Under the pieces are notes generated by a model. That model did no database searches. It was given only the letters and a program-made list of their open reading frames with translations, and was not told the origin of the DNA. DNA of 26,095 nt from an uncultured Collinsella sp. (lineage in GTDB: Bacteria > Actinomycetota > Coriobacteriia > Coriobacteriales > Coriobacteriaceae). Both the position numbers and the translations under genes were made by a program. Of this stretch, positions 1 to 6,771 are shown one piece after another (position 1 is the first letter of the stretch; the number at the start of each line of letters is the position of its first letter). The stretch covers positions 1 through 26,095 of the forward strand of contig URBS01000013.1 in assembly GCA_900546085.1 (NCBI GenBank), given 5' to 3'.

Positions 1-156
1 ACCGAGCTTTACGCATAACGGATGCTATGCCGCACCGTAAAACAGCTGCAACTCATCGCACAGGGAAACCTGCAATCCGCACGCGCACCTATTATGCGTC
101 GTGATGATGTAAATGCTCCGCAATGGCAGGGGCAAAAGTATCTCCCACAACGCTGG

Positions 157-921
157 CTAACAGATGACCTGCGTGTGCTCCTCGATGGCAGCGCGATCTC
201 CATCAGCAATACCCGGTTCGCACACCACGGCGTCTAAATTGTCCAGGCGACAGAAGGTATAGAAATCGCGCTTGCCGATCTTGCTGGAGTCGGCGATCAG
301 ATAGCGCGAGTCAGCCTTGCTAAAGGCAAGCTGCTGGATGCGGCCCTCGTCCATGTTGGACGTGGATACGTCACCGTCCAAGATACCGTTGGCGCCGATA
401 AACGCCGCATCGATGCCCAGCGCACGCAGGGTATCCTCGGCCGTCGGCCCCACAAAAGCGGCAGTGCGGCGACGGTACATACCGCCCACGAGGCACAGCT
501 CGCAGTCCTCGCGCGCCTCGAGCAGGTTAAACACCGAAAGCGAATTGGTCACGATACGCAGGCGAAACGCCGGCAGCATCGAGGCCATCTGCTCAACCGT
601 GGTGCCCGTACCCAAAAAGATGGTCGAGCCTTCCTCGATAAGCTCCACAGCGCGGCATGCGATCTGCAGCTTTTCCTCGGCATGCTTGGTGCGCTTTTCA
701 CTGTGCGAATACTCATGGCGCAACATAGCGTGGGGACGGCCCTGCGCACTGCGGGCTCCGCCGTGCACGCGCTCGATCTCGCCTAGGCTCGCAAGTTCTT
801 CGAGGTCGCGGCGAATCGTCATGTCCGAAACGCCCAGCGCATCCGAAATCTCCTTGACCGAGACCGTGCCCTGCTCCTCGAGCAGCTGACGAACCTTATC
901 CTGTCGCTCTGCCTTAATCAC
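157..921 (-). CDS. DeoR/GlpR-family sugar-responsive transcriptional repressor
   Basis: A 254-residue cytoplasmic DNA-binding regulator. Residues about 5-57 form the DeoR winged helix-turn-helix, with the helix pair SVKEISDALGVSDMTIRRDL and the family's VHGGA at 53-57. The rest is a DeoRC sugar-phosphate sensor domain with FLGTGTT near 102-108 and IGANGI further on. Family members repress sugar genes until a phosphorylated sugar binds. The first codon is GTG at 921; a GAGGA Shine-Dalgarno sequence sits about 7 bases upstream and no better ATG follows nearby. It is divergent from the aldose epimerase gene across about 206 bases, so that gene is the natural candidate target (inference). The ligand cannot be told from the sequence. 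Length is normal for the family. Confidence 0.9.
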   Translation of the reverse strand: MIKAERQDKVRQLLEEQGTVSVKEISDALGVSDMTIRRDLEELASLGEIERVHGGARSAQGRPHAMLRHEYSHSEKRTKHAEEKLQIACRAVELIEEGSTIFLGTGTTVEQMASMLPAFRLRIVTNSLSVFNLLEAREDCELCLVGGMYRRRTAAFVGPTAEDTLRALGIDAAFIGANGILDGDVSTSNMDEGRIQQLAFSKADSRYLIADSSKIGKRDFYTFCRLDNLDAVVCEPGIADGDRAAIEEHTQVIC

Positions 922-973
922 GATAAATCCTCGCCGTTCTTTGCGCGCATATCATTCAAACAGTAACGAACAA

Positions 974-982
974 ATTGTATCA
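974..982 (-). promoter_or_regulatory. Extended -10 promoter for the DeoR gene
   Basis: On the minus strand TGATACAAT matches an extended -10 (TGn followed by TACAAT), about 50 bases before the GTG start. No convincing -35 is visible, which is usual for extended -10 promoters. Prediction by eye only. Confidence 0.4.
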
Positions 983-1127
983 GAATCGCGCGCGCCAAAA
1001 ATGAGCGCCCACACAGCCCAAATCATCACTTTTTTGAGAAAAATACCCCCTGCTTTAGTGGGGTGTAGTGATAATCTTGCCTGTTCGCGCTACAGTTTGT
1101 CCGAAATACCTCGATGTTAGGAACCAA

Positions 1128-2180
1128 ATGATCACTTCCGAGCTTTTCGGCACCGCGCCGTGCGGTACCCCCGTTCATCGTTACACCCTCAACGGGCCCG
1201 AGATCTGCGTTCGCATTATGGACTATGGCGCCACCGTGCTTGGTATCGATGTGCCCGACATTCCCGGCAACGTGCGCGATGTGGTGCTGGGCTTCGATAA
1301 GCTCGAGGATTACTTTGATAACCCCGCCTGCTTTGGCGCGACCATCGGCCCCGTGGCCAACCGCACCGCGGGCGCCACGATCACCATCGCCGGCACGGAC
1401 TGGCATATGCCCACCAACGAAGGCGTCAACAACCTGCACAGCGATCTTGAGCGCGGCCTGCACAAGCGCGTGTGGGATGCTGAGCTCGACGAGGTCCACA
1501 ACGCCGTGCGCATGACCACCGCGCTTGAGGATGGCGAGCTGGGTCTTCCCGGCAACCGCACCTTTACGGCCGTGTTTACCGTTACACGCACCGGACGCTT
1601 CCGTATCGAGTATGGCTGCGAGAGCGACCGCGCCACCTATGTGTCCATGACTAACCACACCTACTTTAACCTTGCCGGTCATAACGCCGGCATGGACTGT
1701 GAGCACTTCTTTGTTGCTAACGCCACTCACTACCTGCCCATTAACGAGCAGAACATCCCCACCGGTGAGATTGCTCCGGTCGAGGGAACACCGTTTGACT
1801 TCCGTGAGCTGCGCCCCGTTGCACCCGGCATGGAGGCCGACGACCCGCAGATTAAGCAGGCCCGTGGCTACGACCACTGCCTGTGCATCGATGGCTATCA
1901 GTACGGCCGTAATCTGCGCCGCGCGATGCACGTCGAGGAGATGTGGACCGGCCGTGAGCTGGACTACTACACCACCGCCCCGGGCGTGCAGCTCTACACC
2001 GGCAACTGGCTGGGCGACGAGCACGCCAAGGACGATGCCAACTATGGCTGGGGCGCCGGCTTTGCCCTCGAGGCAGAGATGTACCCCGACACGCCGCACC
2101 AGCCGCTGTTCCCGCAGGGCATTGTGGGCCCGGGTCACCCCTACAGCAATGTGATCGAGTACCACTTTATGAGGCATTAA
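1128..2180 (+). CDS. galM: Aldose 1-epimerase (galactose mutarotase)
   Basis: A 350-residue cytoplasmic enzyme that interconverts alpha and beta anomers of aldoses such as galactose. Family landmarks are present: NRTAG at 78-82, NNLHS with His104, the catalytic TNHTYFNL with His177, Asp249 in GYDHC, and the catalytic base Glu315 in FALEAEMYPD. Length fits the GalM family. The start at 1128 is chosen because AGGA lies five bases upstream and the conserved fold begins there; an upstream in-frame ATG at 1068 would add 20 residues with no homology-like character. It is divergent from the DeoR gene and followed by a strong terminator, so it is probably transcribed alone. The preferred sugar is unknown. 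Confidence 0.93.
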   Translation: MITSELFGTAPCGTPVHRYTLNGPEICVRIMDYGATVLGIDVPDIPGNVRDVVLGFDKLEDYFDNPACFGATIGPVANRTAGATITIAGTDWHMPTNEGVNNLHSDLERGLHKRVWDAELDEVHNAVRMTTALEDGELGLPGNRTFTAVFTVTRTGRFRIEYGCESDRATYVSMTNHTYFNLAGHNAGMDCEHFFVANATHYLPINEQNIPTGEIAPVEGTPFDFRELRPVAPGMEADDPQIKQARGYDHCLCIDGYQYGRNLRRAMHVEEMWTGRELDYYTTAPGVQLYTGNWLGDEHAKDDANYGWGAGFALEAEMYPDTPHQPLFPQGIVGPGHPYSNVIEYHFMRH

Positions 2181-2208
2181 GCCCACAACGCGACATATCG
2201 CACAGCAG

Positions 2209-2241
2209 CGCCCGCCGGCACCACCGCCGGCGGGCGTTTTT
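2209..2241 (+). terminator. Rho-independent terminator after galM
   Basis: A perfect 10-bp GC stem, CGCCCGCCGG (2209-2218) with CCGGCGGGCG (2227-2236), is followed directly by TTTTT. Confidence 0.9.
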
Positions 2242-2245
2242 CTAC

Positions 2246-2295
2246 CTAGTCATTGGGGACGTTCCTAAACGACTAGTCGTTGGGGACACTCTTTG
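2246..2295. repeat. Left copy of a REP-like direct repeat flanking the ATPase gene
   Basis: Two tandem units 27 bases apart share CTAGTC(A/G)TTGGGGAC; the first starts at 2246, the second at 2273. A degenerate copy of the whole block, in the same orientation, lies at 3787-3831. The two copies bracket the DUF4143 ATPase gene. Confidence 0.6.
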
Positions 2296-2374
2296 TCGAA
2301 TGTGGCCGCCGCATCATCGATGATGCCGTGTCCTCGCGCGCAATGGTGGCGTCCGTCCCGCTTCGACCGTCGCG

Positions 2375-3652
2375 TTACGGCGCGAGAACATCCAGCGGAA
2401 CAACTTGGACGCCACGCTCGGTAACATAGGCTTGCGAACCAAACCCGATGATCACAACTTTCGAAACCGGCGGGTTGTTTCCGGCGGCAACCATGCGCTT
2501 CTCGACAGCAACAAGGCTGTCAGACGCCTCTTCGATTTGAGCAGAGCTGAGTTTAACTTCGACCGGAATCCACGTTCCGCCGGGAGCCGCAATGACCGCA
2601 TCGACTTCTAGATCGCGAGAATCATGATAGTGATAGAGGCCCATTCCGTTTGCTCGCGCATAAACCCACAAATCATGAAGCGCCAGCGATTCAAAAAGCA
2701 GTCCGAGCGTCTTGAAATCTAGCAGTAGTGTCTCCGGGGTCGCCCCGAGTGCGGCGGCCGCCAGCGACGGGTCGGCGAGGTGATGCTTCTTTGAGTCTCT
2801 TAAGTGCACGGGGGATCTCATTGCGGGGTTCCATGCGGGAATATCGCGAACGAAGCTGACCCGAGCGAGAAGAGATATATACGATGCCGCCGTTTGTCTC
2901 GATACCTCTCCGCCAAGATCGGCTACGAGCGTCTTGAGTGTCGCCAAAGTGGATTCATTGCGCGCAAGCGACTCGATGACGGCTTTGACCTTCTCAGGGT
3001 CGCGGCGAGAGCCGTCGACGCGGGACAAATCTTCTTCGGCGACTATGCCGATGTAACGTTTCGCCATCGCGGACGCAGCCTGTGCATCGCGACCGACCGC
3101 CGTGGGCCATCCACCGCGGACAACGCACTCGGCAATCGAGGCGGAATCCAGCGATCCGAAAGCGCCATTGAACTTTTCGCCAGAAATAATGCCCGATAGC
3201 TTAACTGCACCGCTGGATTTCCCGAGTTCGAAAAGCGTCATGGTGTCCATGCGCAGTTTGGCGAATCTTCCAGCGCCGCTGTGCATCGGGCGTTCGTCGT
3301 CTCGCGGTGTTGCCGATCCCGTAAATATGAATTGGCCAGGCTCACCGCCGCGGTTGTCGCACTCAAACCGTGCCGCGTCCCAAAGCTTCGGAACCTCCTG
3401 CCACTCGTCAATCAGCCGCGGCACCTCGCCGGAAACGGCAAGAGCCGGATCCGTCTCGGCGCGTAAGCGATTCTCGAAGTTGCGGGACGGGTCCATGAGA
3501 AGGAGCCTGGACGCCGCACGGGTCTCGGCCGTGGTCGTCTTTCCACACCATTTCGGTCCTTCGATGAGAACGGCACCGAATATACCCAGCAGCTGGTCGA
3601 GCTCATTTTCGATAATTCGAGTGTAGTACTTTTTTGGCATATTTATCACCAT
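2375..3652 (-). CDS. DUF4143-type AAA ATPase of unknown function
   Basis: A 425-residue predicted ATPase. The Walker A motif GPKWCGKT is at 32-39, a Walker B-like RLIDEWQ at 79-85, and the strand with TGSA at 111-114 is typical of this AAA_14 family. The C-terminal half, with a segment around VEVKLSSAQIEEAS, corresponds to DUF4143. Such proteins are common and often multicopy in gut bacteria; their role is not established, although some authors link them to mobile or toxin-antitoxin-like loci. The start at 3652 is uncertain: the fifth codon is also ATG (3640) and has GGTGA about 5 bases upstream, giving 421 residues. The gene stands alone between two copies of a direct repeat, suggesting acquisition as a unit (inference). 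Confidence 0.85.
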   Translation of the reverse strand: MVINMPKKYYTRIIENELDQLLGIFGAVLIEGPKWCGKTTTAETRAASRLLLMDPSRNFENRLRAETDPALAVSGEVPRLIDEWQEVPKLWDAARFECDNRGGEPGQFIFTGSATPRDDERPMHSGAGRFAKLRMDTMTLFELGKSSGAVKLSGIISGEKFNGAFGSLDSASIAECVVRGGWPTAVGRDAQAASAMAKRYIGIVAEEDLSRVDGSRRDPEKVKAVIESLARNESTLATLKTLVADLGGEVSRQTAASYISLLARVSFVRDIPAWNPAMRSPVHLRDSKKHHLADPSLAAAALGATPETLLLDFKTLGLLFESLALHDLWVYARANGMGLYHYHDSRDLEVDAVIAAPGGTWIPVEVKLSSAQIEEASDSLVAVEKRMVAAGNNPPVSKVVIIGFGSQAYVTERGVQVVPLDVLAP

Positions 3653-3786
3653 TGCTACCAGCGCGTTTAACCTAATTTACAGTTTACATTTAACCAAATT
3701 TAGGTTCTCTGATTAACCATATTTACGCAATTCAATTAACGAAACAGATTTAGGAGCCATTTTTGCGAACGGCTTAAGCTGTGGTG

Positions 3787-3831
3787 CAGTCATTGACGTT
3801 CTAAAAGACTAGTCGAAAGGGACACTCTTTT
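3787..3831. repeat. Right copy of the REP-like direct repeat
   Basis: This block aligns with 2246-2295 in direct orientation with small deletions: CAGTCATT, GACGTTC, then TAAAAGACTAGTCG and GGGACACTCTTT. It lies about 135 bases upstream of the ATPase start. Confidence 0.55.
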
Positions 3832-3886
3832 CATAGCTCCGACACATGTGTCAACATGCCTGAAATCGGCGCGCTACAGATTGCGC

Positions 3887-4018
3887 CCATCTACTACTTT
3901 TACTCCCGCACCCCTGACCATACGCCCCTATTTTCAAAAATCGCACGTTCGCTACCTGCAGTTTTAATATTGCGATTTTCATCGTGCTTCGAGGTAAGCG
4001 ACCAAAAGTAGTAGATGG
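3887..4018. repeat. Long inverted-repeat element in a gene-poor stretch
   Basis: The 3653-4094 stretch holds no credible gene. Its first half is AT-rich. From 3887 an element is bounded by perfect 15-bp inverted ends, CCATCTACTACTTTT (3887-3901) and AAAAGTAGTAGATGG (4004-4018). Inside is a second 9-bp pair, AAAATCGCA (3937-3945) with TGCGATTTT (3971-3979). The nested layout resembles a small non-coding insertion or a structured RNA. A short open frame across it is only a shadow. Confidence 0.55.
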
Positions 4019-4094
4019 CCCCAATTCCTGGCCGAGGGCATCTCGCCGCTCCTCCACGGGAAAATACGATCCGTTTTCCTCCGCCCCCAGGTAA

Positions 4095-4577
4095 TCACGC
4101 GAGCAGGTTCTCGATGGGATCGGGGTCGGAGCTGGGGAGATAGCGGATTTCTAGTTCTACGCCGAACTTTTGCAGCTCTTTGAAGGCAGCAACGTCTACA
4201 TCGCTTGCGGCAACTGCAGGCGTTACGGGGCGCTTGCCCTCCCCTGCTTGCATATGGCCAATGCTAATCTTGGTGATCGGCACACCGCCCTTTACCAGCG
4301 CGAGTGCATCCGTGGGCGACGCCACCATGATGAGAATCCATTGGCGCGGCGTTGCGGTATAAATGATGTCGATAGTCCTTTGCACCGAGAAAAACCGCGT
4401 CCAAACGCCCTCTGGCGCCGCCACCCTCATGGGTGCCCATTGGCGCGAATCCGCTGCGATTTCATCGTTGACGATTAAGACAAGGTTGGAACCCACGGCT
4501 TCGTTCCACAGCTCAACGTCTTGCCCGTAAATAAACCGGTCGTCAATACGTGTAAGAAGGATCTTGGGTTGAGCCAT
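4095..4577 (-). CDS. Orphan PTS IIB protein, mannose/sorbose family, with Tyr at the phosphorylation site
   Basis: A 160-residue protein of the PTS IIB mannose/fructose/sorbose family. By my count about 86 of 160 positions are identical to the IIB gene at 14915-15397, without gaps. IIB proteins normally carry the phosphoryl group on a histidine in RIDxRL(I/V)HGQ. Here the motif reads RIDDRFIYGQD, so Tyr17 stands where the paralogue has His17. The rest of the fold is intact (LVKGGVPI at 94-101, FKELQ at 132-136), so this is not obvious decay. No IIA, IIC or IID gene lies beside it. The start at 4577 matches the paralogue's MAxPxILLTR; GGGG lies about 7 bases upstream. It probably cannot take part in normal phosphotransfer; a regulatory or decoy role is inference. 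Confidence 0.88.
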   Translation of the reverse strand: MAQPKILLTRIDDRFIYGQDVELWNEAVGSNLVLIVNDEIAADSRQWAPMRVAAPEGVWTRFFSVQRTIDIIYTATPRQWILIMVASPTDALALVKGGVPITKISIGHMQAGEGKRPVTPAVAASDVDVAAFKELQKFGVELEIRYLPSSDPDPIENLLA

Positions 4578-4666
4578 CGCTGCCCCATTCTGTTTGAGAC
4601 CCGTAAGAGCAAGACATCGCGTCTCCAATATTAGTGCATTTAAAGTGAGAAAAGCCGTCAGAACAC

Positions 4667-4695
4667 TTGCGCGGATTTGCGATGTCCCGTATCAT
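4667..4695 (+). promoter_or_regulatory. Predicted promoter of tRNA-Thr
   Basis: TTGCGC (4667-4672) and TATCAT (4690-4695) are separated by 17 bases and lie about 40 bases before the tRNA. Transcription would start near 4702. Confidence 0.5.
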
Positions 4696-4734
4696 AGACA
4701 GCCGTTGACGCCTCAGTTGCGTCACCACATGGCC

Positions 4735-4810
4735 GCCAGCGTAGCTCAGTTGGTAGAGCACCGCTCTCGTAAAGCGGGGGTCACCGGTTCGAGCCCGGTC
4801 GCTGGCTCCA
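4735..4810 (+). tRNA. tRNA-Thr, anticodon CGU
   Basis: A complete cloverleaf: acceptor GCCAGCG (4735-4741) with CGCTGGC (4800-4806), D arm GCTC/GAGC, anticodon stem CCGCT/AGCGG with loop CTCGTAA, and T arm ACCGG/CCGGT with loop TTCGAGC. The anticodon is at 4768-4770 and reads ACG codons. T is the discriminator base and the CCA end is encoded. Confidence 0.97.
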
Positions 4811-4821
4811 TTGCACAAGAT

Positions 4822-4844
4822 AGCCGCCTTCGGGCGGCTTTTTT
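4822..4844 (+). terminator. Terminator after tRNA-Thr
   Basis: AGCCGCC (4822-4828), a TTCG tetraloop and GGCGGCT (4833-4839) are followed by a run of T to 4844. Confidence 0.92.
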
Positions 4845-5067
4845 GTTGCCGATTTTGAGTGCGCGTGTGCCAATCCAAGCATCGCCACGTCAACAGCGGC
4901 CCACTCGGTGGACTTCGGGTTTAATGCTTAGGGGCGGGGATTTACCAAAGTGAAATCTTAATGAAAAGAAACCCAGCTGCAACAATTGCCATGATGAGGG
5001 CTCGAATTGGCCATATAGATCTAAAATGGTCACAATATACAAATGTCGAGAGACATTGGGGATATAG

Positions 5068-5577
5068 ATGAAAAGAACTAAGGGTTTTCTTTTGTTGGTA
5101 TTGATGCTGCTCGGGCTGTTCTGCCTGAGTGGCCCTTCTTGGGCCAAGGCTGCCTGTCCTGAAGGTGAGCCTCAGCAGTCTTATACGGGCAACCTGCTGA
5201 TAACTGCTAAGGAGGGCGATGCCGACTCCCAGTCTGGGGTAAATCCCCTTGCCACTTTTGAGGGGGACGGCGGAACGGTCAAGCTTGACCATATTGGTAG
5301 CGGGATTTTGAGGTGGCAAGTTCTTCCGGACAAAATTGCGAACGATCCCTTCTCTTTTGCTGGAACGATATATCTATACAAGGTTGTGAGCGGAAAACAA
5401 AAATACGTCGATTGCTATCCGACAAACGGGTCTGGAATTGCATTCACCGGCATTTCGGGGCAGATTGATACACATGTACGAAAGGGAACCTATGTGGTGC
5501 GTTGGGTTGGAGCTGCTGCAGGCCCGATATGGATTGCGGTCTTGCGCCCCGATGTCCAAATAGGTTTCTCTCTCTAG
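5068..5577 (+). CDS. Secreted protein of unknown function
   Basis: A 169-residue protein I do not recognise. The N-terminus is a clear signal peptide: basic MKRTKG, a Leu-rich core to about residue 20, and a likely type I cleavage site after WAKA near 28. The mature part is rich in Gly, Val and aromatic residues with strand-like alternation, suggesting a small beta-sandwich, and holds two cysteines that could pair. GGGGA lies about 8 bases before the ATG. The gene is visibly less GC-rich than its neighbours, with codons such as AAA, ATA and TTG in plenty, which hints at horizontal acquisition (inference). It is followed after 14 bases by a second small gene, so the two are probably one operon. 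The 257 bases between the tRNA and this gene hold nothing else I can name. Confidence 0.75.
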   Translation: MKRTKGFLLLVLMLLGLFCLSGPSWAKAACPEGEPQQSYTGNLLITAKEGDADSQSGVNPLATFEGDGGTVKLDHIGSGILRWQVLPDKIANDPFSFAGTIYLYKVVSGKQKYVDCYPTNGSGIAFTGISGQIDTHVRKGTYVVRWVGAAAGPIWIAVLRPDVQIGFSL

Positions 5578-5591
5578 ACGGGAAGTTGCTC

Positions 5592-5957
5592 ATGGACGCC
5601 ATATATGACGGAGATGACTGGGTCGATCATTATACTTGGCGCCTGGTCGGCTCGAACGACAATGGGGATGTGGTGTTTGATGGACTATGTCCAAAGCATC
5701 TCCATCCTTTTGTCTCGTCGTTAATTGAGAGTTCCGCTCGTGTTGCCCCCTACAGCTCGGCATCGCTTCATGATACGGACGTTTTGAAGACCATAAGGGA
5801 ATCAATTGACGAGGGAACGATGAGCGGCCCGCTGTTTTCTCGGCTTGTGGGGCTAGATGAGATTGGCTCGAAACGACTGCTTGCGGGCGAAAAAGTGGAA
5901 CTCACTTATCGGTCGATGATTTCAATCCTGCGGCTAGCCGATGTTCTTCGCAAATAA
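5592..5957 (+). CDS. Small cytoplasmic protein of unknown function
   Basis: A 121-residue soluble protein without signal peptide or membrane segment. The start at 5592 is preferred because GGGAAG lies about 6 bases upstream and it follows the secreted protein's stop by 14 bases; an earlier in-frame ATG at 5502 would overlap that gene by 76 bases. The N-terminal part is acidic and aromatic (MDAIYDGDDWVDHYTW). The last 45 residues, including LFSRLVGL and TYRSMISILRLADVL, look helical and vaguely resemble the tail of small helix-turn-helix or antitoxin-like proteins, but no family can be assigned. Its pairing with the secreted protein is the only functional clue. Confidence 0.65.
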   Translation: MDAIYDGDDWVDHYTWRLVGSNDNGDVVFDGLCPKHLHPFVSSLIESSARVAPYSSASLHDTDVLKTIRESIDEGTMSGPLFSRLVGLDEIGSKRLLAGEKVELTYRSMISILRLADVLRK

Positions 5958-5986
5958 ATGAGGCTTCCCTATTCAAAAAACCGAAA

Positions 5987-6032
5987 ACCCCGCCAAACGT
6001 GATTTCCCTAGGGAAAAAACGCTTGGCGGGGT
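5987..6032 (-). terminator. Terminator hairpin for the lacX-lacC-yhcH operon
   Basis: ACCCCGCCAAACG (5987-5999) pairs with CGCTTGGCGGGGT (6020-6032) with one mismatch; TTTCCC/GGGAAA extends the stem inside. Read on the minus strand it is followed by TTTTCGGTTTTTTG, a good U-tract. It could also slow plus-strand transcription arriving from the 5068-5957 genes. Confidence 0.8.
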
Positions 6033-6034
6033 CC

Positions 6035-6064
6035 TGGCGTGTTTTCCCTAAGGGGATCACGCCA
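6035..6064. repeat. Second hairpin next to the operon terminator
   Basis: TGGCGTG (6035-6041) pairs with CACGCCA (6058-6064). The loop repeats the TTTCCCTA-GGG core of the neighbouring hairpin. It sits between the yhcH stop and the terminator proper. Confidence 0.5.
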
Positions 6065-6093
6065 TCAGACGAGCAGCTCAGCCGAGCAGTTCG

Positions 6094-6567
6094 CTACTCC
6101 TCCCAGTAAGCATCTGCAAGCAGCTTAAAGCAAATCTTCTTGACCGGCTGTGCGCCATCGCCCGGGAACTCGAGCGTGGGCATGTGAGGCTCGCCGGCAA
6201 CGAACAGTGCAAACTTATCGTCGGCAAGATCGCCGGCGATCGAAGCGTCGGAATCGACCAGATCGTAGTCGTCCTTCTCGTCAAACTCCTGGACCAGCGT
6301 CAGGCTGCCCGTAGCGACCTTGAAGGCCTCGCGACCCTCGACGTCGATCTGCAGGTCGTGATAGCGCTGATGCGTCTCATAGTGAGCCTCAGCCTCGGGA
6401 CGCGTCGTGGGAGACATGACGTTCGCAAAGACCTTCTCACCCAAAATCGGATGGCTGCCGACCTCGAGCTGTGCCGGGTCGTTCTCCTCGAGCCAGTCGA
6501 TCAGCACGTCGAGGCCCTTGAGCATTCCGCGGTATTCCTCGATATCGCCCAATGCACCGTAAATCAT
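6094..6567 (-). CDS. YhcH/YjgK/YiaL family protein (NanQ-like sugar anomerase)
   Basis: A 157-residue protein of the YhcH/YjgK/YiaL (DUF386) family, a small cupin-like fold; the E. coli member NanQ is reported to act as an N-acetylneuraminate anomerase. The conserved metal-site segment AHYETHQRYHDLQ at 61-73 supplies His62, Glu64, His66 and His70. The N-terminus MIYGALGDIEEY and the C-terminal KKICFKL are also typical. GAGGGG lies 6-7 bases before the ATG. It is the last gene of the run lacX-lacC-yhcH, separated from lacC by 204 bases that hold a nagA fragment. In this setting it probably helps handle amino-sugar anomers; the substrate is not fixed by the sequence. Confidence 0.88.
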   Translation of the reverse strand: MIYGALGDIEEYRGMLKGLDVLIDWLEENDPAQLEVGSHPILGEKVFANVMSPTTRPEAEAHYETHQRYHDLQIDVEGREAFKVATGSLTLVQEFDEKDDYDLVDSDASIAGDLADDKFALFVAGEPHMPTLEFPGDGAQPVKKICFKLLADAYWEE

Positions 6568-6599
6568 CTAAATCCCCTCTCGGATCGTTTATTTGGCAG

Positions 6600-6722
6600 C
6601 TACTCGGTAAATGCATTACCGACGCTGTTGCCACCCACATACGTCTCGACCAGGGTAAGGTCGGGATTGAACACGACAGCATCGGCGTCGCGCCCCGGCA
6701 TAATGCTACCGCACTTGTCGTC
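6600..6722 (-). pseudogene. C-terminal fragment of a second nagA
   Basis: Forty codons and a TAG stop encode DDKCGSIMPGRDAD and continue to SVGNAFTE. Thirty-four of the 40 residues match the C-terminus of the NagA encoded at 9466-10635; synonymous changes are frequent, so the copy is not recent. The frame stays open a little further upstream but the similarity ends there, about 50 bases before the lacC stop. No start codon or remaining enzyme body exists. It is best read as the remnant of a nagA copy, most of which was lost or replaced when lacC came to lie here. Confidence 0.85.
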
Positions 6723-6771
6723 GACTCCAACCACAAGCAAGCAACCGATGCCGGGGGCGGCGCACAGGCTC

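Noticed and set aside
1..156. Minus-strand frame after the DeoR stop that reads LLASVVGDTFAPAIAEHLHHHD
   Set aside because: It would need a frameshift to extend the DeoR protein, whose C-terminus already has the normal family length. No start codon with a ribosome site is seen, so nothing is annotated in this stretch.
1026..2186. Long minus-strand open frame across galM
   Set aside because: It is the antisense shadow of a well-supported GalM gene; its Val/Ala/Gly-rich translation has no domain features.
4942..5319. Minus-strand frame ending in a membrane-like segment (IMAIVAAGFLFIKISLW)
   Set aside because: It overlaps the start of the secreted protein gene antisense, and only its last 25 residues look protein-like. 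It could be a gene remnant but this cannot be supported.
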